Origin: Brytella acorum
GTDB taxonomy: Bacteria; Pseudomonadota; Alphaproteobacteria; Acetobacterales; Acetobacteraceae
Length of the DNA: 52,852 nt
NCBI RefSeq assembly: GCF_029309905.1
Contig: NZ_JARBJP010000011.1
Span: 1 to 52,852, forward strand
Direction: 5' to 3'
Shown in pieces: positions 16,532 through 23,519 of the stretch (positions are counted from its first letter, which is position 1; the number at the start of each line of letters is the position of its first letter). A program made the position numbers and the translations under genes. The notes under the pieces are model-generated. The model had not been told where the DNA came from, made no database searches, and worked only from the letters and a program-made list of their open reading frames with translations.

Positions 16532-16557
16532 GTAACCTTTCGCGTCTCGCCGACGAA
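16532..16557 (+). promoter_or_regulatory. SigF-type promoter GTAACC-N16-CGAA for the cytochrome b/oxidoreductase pair
   Basis: GTAACC at 16532-16537 and CGAA at 16554-16557, exactly 16 bases apart, lie 44 bases upstream of the cytochrome b start. This promoter is back to back with the msrB one; 46 bases separate the two -35 elements. Confidence 0.85.
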
Positions 16558-16601
16558 CGCATCCACATCAACGCTTGACCATTCAGTTGGAAAGCCCGGA
16601 C

Positions 16602-17255
16602 ATGCTCTCATCACGCCGCGTGCGACCGCGTCGCACGCCATTGCCCGTCATTCGCGTCACCCACTGGATCGGCGCATTGTCGATGCTCGCCATGATCGGC
16701 AGTGGCTGGCAGATCTATAATGCCTCGCCCATTCTGCCTTTCGAATTCCCGGCCTGGGCCACGTTGGGCGGCTGGCTGGGGGGCGGGATCGCCTGGCATT
16801 TCGCGGCGATGTGGGTGCTGATGGCTGCCGGCATCGTCTATATGGCGTATGGCGTGCTGTCAGGGCATTTCCGCCGCGATCTGCGGCCCAAAGGCCCGCG
16901 CGCCGTTGGTCGTGATATGGCGCAGGCGCTGCGCTTCAGGCTGTCCCATGCCGCCGGTCATTACAACGCCGTCCAACGGCTGCTTTATACCGGCGTGCTG
17001 ATTGTAGCCCTGCTGACCATTGCAAGCGGGCTGTCCATCTGGAAGCCGGTGCAGCTCGGATGGCTGACATGGCTGTTCGGCGGCTACGATATCGCCCGTC
17101 GCGTTCATTTCGCGATGATGACGCTGATCGTCGCCTTTCTCGTCATTCACATCGCTCTTGCCCTGCTCGTGCCATCGACCCTGTTCGGCATGGTGATCGG
17201 CCGTCGCCCGAGCGGGGCGCCTGAAACGAGCGTTCAGGAGGGAGCCCCCCGATGA
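16602..17255 (+). CDS. Cytochrome b/b6-domain membrane protein, MsrQ/YedZ1-like partner
   Basis: A 217-residue membrane protein with four to five hydrophobic helices and histidines placed for haem b (VTHWIG, AWHFAAM, RRVHFAMM, VIHIALAL). This is the di-haem cytochrome b561/Ni-Fe hydrogenase b type. It overlaps the next gene by ATGA and so very likely passes quinol electrons to the periplasmic molybdo-oxidoreductase, as YedZ1 does for YedY1 in Azospira. It is not a classical MsrQ ferric-reductase-like protein as far as I can see. The ATG at 16602 is chosen over a TTG at 16575; its ribosome site is weak. It is driven by the SigF-type promoter at 16532. Confidence 0.85.
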   Translation: MLSSRRVRPRRTPLPVIRVTHWIGALSMLAMIGSGWQIYNASPILPFEFPAWATLGGWLGGGIAWHFAAMWVLMAAGIVYMAYGVLSGHFRRDLRPKGPRAVGRDMAQALRFRLSHAAGHYNAVQRLLYTGVLIVALLTIASGLSIWKPVQLGWLTWLFGGYDIARRVHFAMMTLIVAFLVIHIALALLVPSTLFGMVIGRRPSGAPETSVQEGAPR

Positions 17256-18002
17256 GCCAGAATCGCCTCGATCGCTCCGAGATCGCTCCCGAATTGCGAC
17301 GGATCGAGCGCCGTCTGATGCTCAAAGGCGCCCTGTCGCTCGGCGGGCTGTCGATGCTGTCCGGCTGTGCGCTGGACGACGAGCCGTCCGTGGAGCGCGC
17401 GCTCAGCGCGATGTCGCGTTTCACCGACCGGATGCAGGCCCTGCTGTTCAGTCGCCAGCGTCTCGCGCGGGAATTCGATGCTTCGCAGATCACGCATCCT
17501 TTCCCGTTCAACGCCTATTACGGCGAGAGCGAAATCCGCACCGTCGATCCGGCTGGCTGGCGTCTGGAAGTCGGTGGTCTGGTCTCGGACAAACGCGCAT
17601 GGTCGCTGGCGCAGTTCCGCGCGCTGCCGCAAAAAACGGCAAATTACACGTCATATCTGCGTCGAGGGATGGAGTGCGATCGGGGAGTGGTCCGGCGTGC
17701 CGCTGTCGATGTTCCTGCAACGGGTCGGCGCGGATCTTCGTGCGAAATATGTCAGTTTTCGCTGCTTTGACGATTATTCGACCAGCATCGACATGGCGAC
17801 CGCGCTGCATCCGCAAACCATTCTGGTGCTGGACTATGGAGATCATGCCCTTGCGCCTGCCTATGGCGCGCCGATGAAGGTCAGGATTCCAACGAAGCTG
17901 GGCTACAAGAATCCGAAATATCTTGCGTCCATCGAAGTCACCGATCGCTTTCCCGGCGGCTACTGGGAGGATCAGGGCTACGACTGGTTCGGCGGGTCAT
18001 AA
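17252..18002 (+). pseudogene. Periplasmic molybdopterin oxidoreductase (MsrP/YedY1-like), frameshifted
   Basis: The N-terminal frame (MSQNRLDRSEIAPELRRIERR, then the Tat/lipobox-like RRLMLKGALSLGGLSMLSGC) runs to RALPQ. It then loses the family sequence in the run AAAAAA at 17631-17636. One base less gives PQKRQITRHICVEGWSAIGEW, the molybdenum-binding core with the Mo-ligand Cys. The rest continues in that frame to SIDMATALHPQTI, VRIPTKLGYKNPK and GGYWEDQGYDWF at 18002. Intact, it would be about 249 residues. Such enzymes reduce methionine sulfoxide or nitrate-like substrates with electrons from a cytochrome b. The +1 shift removes the active site; a homopolymer sequencing error is a real alternative. 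Confidence 0.85.
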
Positions 18003-18018
18003 AAAAACACGCGTCCCT

Positions 18019-18044
18019 GTAACCCGACGACGTGCCTCATCGAA
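18019..18044 (+). promoter_or_regulatory. SigF-type promoter GTAACC-N16-CGAA for the Met-rich protein
   Basis: GTAACC at 18019-18024 and CGAA at 18041-18044, exactly 16 bases apart, lie 61 bases upstream of the Met-rich protein gene. This is the third copy of the motif in 1.6 kb. Confidence 0.85.
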
Positions 18045-18105
18045 GAATGGAACAGAGAGGCGGAATGTTTCCTCCTCCACATCATCAACAGATCAGGAAA
18101 TGACC

Positions 18106-18441
18106 ATGTCTATTCGCAATATCGCCATTGCCGCCGCTTTTTCGTCCGCCGTCGTTCTGGGTGGCGTCGCTCACGCACAGGACGCCATGTCGCACGATGC
18201 CATGGCCCCGAACCAGATGGCTCCGAACTCGATGGCACATGACGGCATGTCGAAGAACGGCATGGCGCACAACACGATGGCTCCGAATGCGATGTCTCAT
18301 AACGGCATGTCTCATGGCGGCATGAAGAAACATGACGGCATGGCGCATCACGGCATGAAGAAGGACGCGATGTCCCACGACAACATGAACCATGACAACG
18401 CGAAGGCCGCTCCGCAGGACAGCATGGCGAAACCGAGCTAA
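18106..18441 (+). CDS. Exported methionine-rich repeat protein, MrpX-like
   Basis: A 111-residue protein with a signal peptide of 24 residues (ending GGVAHA). The mature part of about 87 residues holds 15 methionines, mostly every fifth residue, in repeats of the form M-(A/S)-(H/P)-(N/D)-x. It is also rich in His, Asn and Asp and has no cysteine. In Azospira suillum the SigF-controlled MrpX is a Met-rich periplasmic peptide that soaks up hypochlorite and is recycled by YedY1. The same neighbours and promoter here argue for the same role. It also resembles the MXKDX pentapeptide-repeat proteins. AGGAAATGACC precedes the ATG; an in-frame ATG six bases earlier is possible. Confidence 0.85.
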   Translation: MSIRNIAIAAAFSSAVVLGGVAHAQDAMSHDAMAPNQMAPNSMAHDGMSKNGMAHNTMAPNAMSHNGMSHGGMKKHDGMAHHGMKKDAMSHDNMNHDNAKAAPQDSMAKPS

Positions 18442-18738
18442 GCCCGGTTTTACGAGCCATCCGGTCGGCAGGCGTAATCATAGTGTAATAACCGACATGA
18501 CGATGACAGACGCGAAACGGAGATCGTCCCTGCGTCAGCCAGTCTGGCAACTCGCACCTGTCTGATTCATTGTCTATACGATTACTGCGGCTGACCGACT
18601 TGGCGAGGCAACTCAAATCGGAGTCTGCCCAGCTCTGGAGGCAGTCGACGACCCATCTTCTCTTTGTCGTCGACCACAGGTCCTTACCGGCCTACGATTG
18701 CCCAATTCCGCCGTCCGTCCGGTCCCATCCTCAACCCC
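18442..18738. other. 297-base intergenic stretch
   Basis: No gene or clear terminator was recognised between the convergent Met-rich protein gene and the TonB-dependent receptor gene. Only short open frames without domains are seen. Confidence 0.4.
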
Positions 18739-20931
18739 TCACCAGCGGGTAGAGAGCGTCACGAAGGCCGCGCGCCCAGGCGCCCAGGCGCAGGCGACGG
18801 AACGAGTGCAGATCGACACGTATTTGCGGTCCGTCATGTTAGTGCCGTTGAACTGGACGCGGGTGCGTCGATAGTCGAGATGAGCCTCCAGATCCCAGAC
18901 GAGTTGGGATGGAACCGCGAAAGTTTCGGGCAGGGACCCGGCAGTGTTACCCGTATAGCGCAAACCGCTCCCCAATCCTGCGGCCCAGTCGTGCCCGAAG
19001 TGAACGTCGCGCTGCACGAAGACCGAGGCCATATGCGACGGGATCGCCACGGGCCGCTGGCCTGTCTCGCCAGCGATGGTGGTCTTGGTGATCCGCGGAT
19101 CCTGATAGGTGTAGGAGACGATGAAGTCGATCTTATAGGGAAGACGCCCCATTCCTTCGAATTCGAAACCGCGCGTCCTTTGCTGTCCCGTCTGGATTTC
19201 GAAGGACGTATGGGCGGGGTCCGTGGTAAGGACATTGTTCTCGACGAGATTGAAGATATCCGCCGTAAGCATGAAGTTCTGGACAAATGAACCGAGCTTG
19301 CCCGGCTTGTATTTCACGCCGAGCTCAATCTGCTTTCCGAAGGTCGGCACATAGGACGCGTTGTCGTAAGTCAGACCCACCTGCGGCTGGAACGACGTCG
19401 CATATGACACATAGGGGTTGAGTCCGATGGCCGTCTGATACAGCAATCCGACGCGACCCGTGAACGCATTGTTGTTCTGCGGCGTCTTGCCGTTCCTCAG
19501 GTTGTTGACGGTCAGGCTCTGGGTAAAATCACCCCGCCCCGAGAGCGTGAGGTAGAAATGCTTCCAGGAAACCTGCTCCTGGGCGTAGATGCCGGTGTCC
19601 GTCTCGGTCTCGTTGCTGTTCGTGGTCGTGGCGTAGGTGGGCCAGGCGATTGCGGCGTAGACGGGATTGTAGAGATTGAGGGAAGCTACCTTCCCCTGCC
19701 CACGGCGGTTGGCCATGAAATCGCTCCGGAAATCCACACCGAAGAGAACTTCGTGATGGACGGGCCCGGTATGAAACGTGACGTCGGAACGGGTATCCAG
19801 TGTGACGTTGTTATAGTTCGCGGATTGAAGGAGCGCCTGCCGGGTGATGGTCTTGTCGTTCGCGGAGAGCGCGGAGGTCGTGACGAAACGATAGGCCAGG
19901 TCGAGATGTGCGTACCGCATGTTCTGCGTGACCGTCCAGTTTGGCAGGAGATGGCGGACGAACGAATATCCGACGGCCGCCTGCCTCTTGGAATAGACGT
20001 CGAAGCTGGCGTCGCTGGAGAGGAAGTCGCGTGCGATATACCCATAGGGCGAGGCGAAGACTGTCCCGACGGCGGGGAGGAACTGGGCGGTGGACCCGGC
20101 ATCCAGCTGCTCATAACTCGCGAGGATAGTGAAGTCGGTCTGTTCGTCTGGATGCCAGCGCAGGGACGGTGCGACATAGATCTCATTGTTTTTGATGTTG
20201 ATGGCATAGGTTCCGGATTTGCGGATCAATCCGTTGAAACGCCACAGTAGTGTTTTCCCGCTATCGAACGCGCCTCCCACATCCGCCGCACCCTGCACGC
20301 GACCGTAAGACCCGGTCTGGAAAGCGAGTTCATCGACCAGGTCCCGGGTGGGACGCTTGCTGACCGCGTTGATGATCCCCCCGAGTTGCCCGGAGCCGTA
20401 AAGCGCCGAAGACGCTCCACGCAACACGTCCATCTCCTCAAGTCCCCAGGGCTCAATGCTGAAAGACTGGGAAGACGCAGCGTCCGGCGTGCGTGTTCCG
20501 TCGAGATAGATATCCGGCGAGAAGCCCCGGATTGTCCCGAAATAGCCGCGCGGGTCGTCCTTGGATCCGTAATCGGATACCCCCGCCGAATAGCGTACGG
20601 CCTCGGACAAGCTCCGCGAGTTCAGCATACTCATTCGGCTCTGCGTGATGACCGTAATAGCTTGGGGAGTCAGTTCGACCGGAACGGATGTCTTGGTTGC
20701 CGAAGTCGTCACGCGCGGCAGGAGCGCACGACGTTCGGACGTAACGAGGATGTTCTCCTGGCGCCCGGCTTCCGCGTCCCGGGACTTGTGCGCCTCGTGT
20801 GCGTGCTCCGTCTTTTTTTCATGAGCCGTTTTATGCGTGCTCGCCCGGGTGTAGCCAACCTCCGCGCCACAAGTGGCTTCGATCACAAGGGAAAGACACA
20901 GACAGAGTTTGCGGCGGGAGCGGCCAGACAT
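18739..20931 (-). CDS. TonB-dependent siderophore receptor
   Basis: A 730-residue outer-membrane receptor of the FhuA/FpvA type. A signal peptide and a His/Lys-rich linker are followed by a TonB-box-like region and the plug domain (about residues 75-190, with PQAITVITQSRM, IRGFSPDIYLDGTR and VLRGASSALYGSGQLGGIINAVSKRP). A 22-strand barrel ends in an aromatic residue (VTLSTRW), as outer-membrane insertion requires. The ligand is probably a hydroxamate or other ferric siderophore. GGAACGAAA precedes the ATG. A Fur-like box lies 41-59 bases upstream, so iron repression is likely. No transport genes adjoin it. Confidence 0.93.
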   Translation of the reverse strand: MSGRSRRKLCLCLSLVIEATCGAEVGYTRASTHKTAHEKKTEHAHEAHKSRDAEAGRQENILVTSERRALLPRVTTSATKTSVPVELTPQAITVITQSRMSMLNSRSLSEAVRYSAGVSDYGSKDDPRGYFGTIRGFSPDIYLDGTRTPDAASSQSFSIEPWGLEEMDVLRGASSALYGSGQLGGIINAVSKRPTRDLVDELAFQTGSYGRVQGAADVGGAFDSGKTLLWRFNGLIRKSGTYAINIKNNEIYVAPSLRWHPDEQTDFTILASYEQLDAGSTAQFLPAVGTVFASPYGYIARDFLSSDASFDVYSKRQAAVGYSFVRHLLPNWTVTQNMRYAHLDLAYRFVTTSALSANDKTITRQALLQSANYNNVTLDTRSDVTFHTGPVHHEVLFGVDFRSDFMANRRGQGKVASLNLYNPVYAAIAWPTYATTTNSNETETDTGIYAQEQVSWKHFYLTLSGRGDFTQSLTVNNLRNGKTPQNNNAFTGRVGLLYQTAIGLNPYVSYATSFQPQVGLTYDNASYVPTFGKQIELGVKYKPGKLGSFVQNFMLTADIFNLVENNVLTTDPAHTSFEIQTGQQRTRGFEFEGMGRLPYKIDFIVSYTYQDPRITKTTIAGETGQRPVAIPSHMASVFVQRDVHFGHDWAAGLGSGLRYTGNTAGSLPETFAVPSQLVWDLEAHLDYRRTRVQFNGTNMTDRKYVSICTRSVACAWAPGRAAFVTLSTRW

Positions 20932-20971
20932 TTTCGTTCCGAAATTTCGAAAAATTGATGCAAGTCGGCCC

Positions 20972-20990
20972 GATATTGAGAACCATTCGC
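20972..20990 (-). promoter_or_regulatory. Fur-like box upstream of TonB-dependent receptor
   Basis: Read on the minus strand, GCGAATGGTTCTCAATATC matches 13 of 19 positions of the classical Fur consensus (GATAATGATAATCATTATC). It stands just upstream of the receptor start at 20931, where an iron-dependent operator is expected. Confidence 0.6.
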
Positions 20991-21215
20991 ACTTTCGTCA
21001 ATAAAAGAGTTTCTGACACACCCCGTGGTGGGAATCGCGTGGGCTATCCCCTCTTTTTATGATCCACTTCCCGCCTCGAAAATGCTTTTCCAAGTCCGAT
21101 CGGGTTTGAGCGCCCTCCAGACATGGAAGGCGTCTCCGCCGCCGCGTGTCTGCCACCATCCTCTCTAAAGCCTGTGGGAATTCACATGAGTCTCGAGTTA
21201 TGATTCAACCTTCGG

Positions 21216-21257
21216 ATGGAACGGTTTGTGCTGACAGACGTCCAATGGGCCCAGGTC
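21216..21257 (+). mobile_element. IS5-family transposase N-terminal remnant
   Basis: Fourteen codons read MERFVLTDVQWAQV, the characteristic beginning of IS5-group transposases (MERF-LTDxQWxxM). The homology then stops, at a junction with an IS630-like piece on the other strand. It is preceded by CTCGAGTTATGATTCAACC, which looks like an element terminus. Only this stub remains. Confidence 0.6.
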
Positions 21258-21319
21258 TCATCGATGAAGACCAGCCGTTCCGGATCGAGATAGAACAACG
21301 TCTCCGGTTGGTCATAACG
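21251..21319 (-). mobile_element. IS630-family transposase fragment
   Basis: On the minus strand 23 codons read ...ETLFYLDPERLVFIDETW, the segment around the first catalytic Asp (FIDETW) of IS630 transposases. It abuts the IS5-like stub at 21216-21257, so one element probably inserted into, or recombined with, the other. Nothing else of the gene is visible. Confidence 0.6.
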
Positions 21320-21396
21320 TCTGATATCGCTTCTCGATGACCGCCCATCCGTGATCATCCACCAGCATCTGGGCGAGGGGGTGATCCGTGACGGGG
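21320..21396. other. Short gap between IS remnants and the iron-uptake operon
   Basis: This is the right end of the 465-base gene-free stretch between the receptor at 20931 and the DUF3325 gene. Apart from the Fur-like box and the two IS scraps described separately, nothing recognisable was found in that stretch. Confidence 0.4.
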
Positions 21397-21705
21397 TCAG
21401 CCAAAGGGGTGCGACGTGGATGACCGAGCCGCGTTGCGCCAGTTCAGAAAAGTGCAGATCAAAGCCGTGGCAATCGTGCTCAGGCTAAAAGTGCCGACCC
21501 ACAGGACGATCGCAAATCCAATCGTGTTTTGATTCATCATCACCAAGCGCAGATCGCATGCCAGAAGAACGAGCGCGCCGATGCGCAGGGCGTTGCGCCG
21601 CGCGCCACAACAGGGCCGTCCAAACATAGCGCGTCCGCCGTGCACAGTGCCACCTGCCAGCAGAAGCGTGCCGACCAACATCAAAAGACTAATCGTCATA
21701 AGCAT
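21397..21705 (-). CDS. DUF3325 family membrane protein
   Basis: A 102-residue protein with three hydrophobic helices (ISLLMLVGTLLLAGG, IGALVLLACDL, IVLWVGTFSLSTIATALI). Size, composition and place directly after a PepSY-type gene fit DUF3325, a small membrane protein found at the end of TonB receptor-DUF3649-PepSY-DUF3325 iron-uptake operons. The start codon follows the stop of the PepSY gene immediately (TAG then ATG). The function is unknown, presumably accessory to siderophore iron reduction or release. Confidence 0.7.
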   Translation of the reverse strand: MLMTISLLMLVGTLLLAGGTVHGGRAMFGRPCCGARRNALRIGALVLLACDLRLVMMNQNTIGFAIVLWVGTFSLSTIATALICTFLNWRNAARSSTSHPFG

Positions 21706-23187
21706 CTATTCCGATGTCGAGATCTGACGGCCCTTCGATATCCCGCCATGCCGCGTTCGTGAGATGGCGGTCGCAACTCCCAGGGCGAGAGCCGTCGCCA
21801 CCATCGCCGTCCCCTGCTCGACCCCCGTCGTCCAGGGTGCGCTGAGGACGACGATGCCGGCCAGAGCGACAACGGTAGCGCTGCCCAGAATCCTCCAGCT
21901 CCAGACCGCAGGTGTCAGCACCGCTCCAGCAAGCGTTGCACCCCAGACAATGAAAACCACCTGCACTTCATGATCCGCGCGCGCCAGCATGGACGCAGGC
22001 AATATCCTGTTGACCAGGAAATAAGCCGAGAATGCCAGTGGTGTTCCGGCAATCATTCCGGCGTTCAACCGCTCCATGACTACGAGTCCGCGTGTGCGTC
22101 CCTGTTTGCGACGGCGGATCGTCCAGAGTCTCAATCCACTTGCGATCACGCACGCCAGCAGCATGCCGGATACGAAATACAGCCATCGCGTCGGCCCGGG
22201 TGCGAAGCGGGCGATATGCAGCCCGTACAGCACGGCAAACGTCGCCATGACCGGCCGATCTTCACGATCCTCTTTCAACAGTCGGCCGTTGGTCCCGTCG
22301 ATCTGCAGCACATGGGTCGCATAGCCGATGCGATCGTCGTTGGCGCCGGTGATGATGATCGAGGATGCCGCGTCCTTTGGATTGAAGACATAAACCTGAC
22401 CCAATCCCGCTCGACCGAGCTTTTGATCCGCCATTTGGAGCATCGCAGCGACCGGTGCCAGCGTGCCGGGATGCCCCGATACGGGCCGCGCCACCGTCGC
22501 GGGACTCATGTCAGTGTCGAAGGCGCCGGGCGCATGGTGATAGGCAGCGCCGATGCCCCAGGGAAACAGCAGCGTGCCAAGGGTTACGGCCCCCGTAAAG
22601 CTAATCATCAGATGAAACGGGAGTGCCGCGACACCCATGAGGTTATGAGCGTCGAGCCAGCTTCTCTGCCCTTTGTTCGGCCTGAATGTGAAGAAATCGG
22701 AGAATATCCGGCGATGCACGACGATCCCGGTCAACAGCGTCAGCACGAGCACCATGGCCGCGACAGCGGCTAGAAGCCTGCCCCAAGGATAAGGCAGTTG
22801 TAGTTGGAAGTGGAACCGATAGAAGAACTCGCCTCCCAGCGTATCTCTGATTCCGTCCGGCGCGCCGGTCACCGGATCGAGCGCACGCTGGACATAATGC
22901 CCGTTCTGCAACCACAACGCCCAAGTGTAGGGCGCACGGGGCCCAGCCGCCGACAGATACCAGGCCGGCGAATCAGGCGCGTGCGCCTGCAGCCACGCGA
23001 TGGCGGCAGCCGTTGCCGGCACGGCCTGTGCGGTGCGCCCCGCCAGTTCGGGACGCATCCAGACACTGATTTCAGGACGGAAAACGCTGAGCGCTCCCGA
23101 TAGCGCGATCGCGTACAGCACCCAGCCCGTCACGATCCCGACCCAGTTGTGCAGCCAGGCCATCGAGGCGCGTAGTCCGCCCTTCAC
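21706..23187 (-). CDS. PepSY-associated transmembrane protein (siderophore iron reductase type)
   Basis: A 493-residue inner-membrane protein beginning VKGGLRASMAWLHNWVGIVTGWVLYAIALSGALSVFRPEISVWM. This is the classic start of PepSY_TM proteins, with HN and RPE near the first helix. Large periplasmic loops alternate with further helices. Members such as FsrB/FoxB-like proteins take part in reducing or processing ferri-siderophores. The GTG start at 23187 is chosen because it overlaps the upstream stop as GTGA, which indicates translational coupling. A longer frame to 23304 exists but has no site or homology. Confidence 0.85.
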   Translation of the reverse strand: MKGGLRASMAWLHNWVGIVTGWVLYAIALSGALSVFRPEISVWMRPELAGRTAQAVPATAAAIAWLQAHAPDSPAWYLSAAGPRAPYTWALWLQNGHYVQRALDPVTGAPDGIRDTLGGEFFYRFHFQLQLPYPWGRLLAAVAAMVLVLTLLTGIVVHRRIFSDFFTFRPNKGQRSWLDAHNLMGVAALPFHLMISFTGAVTLGTLLFPWGIGAAYHHAPGAFDTDMSPATVARPVSGHPGTLAPVAAMLQMADQKLGRAGLGQVYVFNPKDAASSIIITGANDDRIGYATHVLQIDGTNGRLLKEDREDRPVMATFAVLYGLHIARFAPGPTRWLYFVSGMLLACVIASGLRLWTIRRRKQGRTRGLVVMERLNAGMIAGTPLAFSAYFLVNRILPASMLARADHEVQVVFIVWGATLAGAVLTPAVWSWRILGSATVVALAGIVVLSAPWTTGVEQGTAMVATALALGVATAISRTRHGGISKGRQISTSE

Positions 23188-23519
23188 GATATCCACCCAT
23201 GTGACAGGGCGACCGCTGCAAGGAGCATCACGGTGGCCGCCGTGCTGACGCAGGCCCTGCGCGTCGAGCGGCATGCGCAGCAGAACATCGCGACAAGCGG
23301 CCATACGAGCAGCGCTGCCAACATGCCCGCGACGACATTATCCGCTCGCGGCCATGGCAGCCATTGCGCCAGAACGACACCCACCAGAGCCGCAACCAGA
23401 TATCCCCCGACCGCAGCCAGAGCCACCCTCACGACGACCGTCGCCCGTATCAAGCGGACGCTCGAAAAAGTTTCACCAGGTAAAGCCAAGGGTGCCCTGT
23501 GCGTTGCGTCGCTCTCCAT
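23184..23519 (-). CDS. DUF3649 family membrane protein
   Basis: This protein of about 111 residues (start uncertain: ATG at 23519, alternatives at 23537 and 23567) has three hydrophobic segments (VALAAVGGYLVAALVGVVLAQW, VVAGMLAALLVWPLVAMFCCA, AATVMLLAAVALSHGW). It matches the DUF3649 iron-uptake proteins found between a TonB-dependent receptor and PepSY genes. It overlaps the receptor gene's 3' end by about 47 bases and ends in a GTGA overlap with the next gene, so the operon is tightly coupled. Confidence 0.7.
   Translation of the reverse strand: MESDATHRAPLALPGETFSSVRLIRATVVVRVALAAVGGYLVAALVGVVLAQWLPWPRADNVVAGMLAALLVWPLVAMFCCACRSTRRACVSTAATVMLLAAVALSHGWIS

Noticed and set aside
18085-18393. 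Repetitive antisense frame (His/Arg/Val-rich) across the Met-rich gene
   Set aside because: Its repetition merely mirrors the codon repeats of the Met-rich protein on the other strand.
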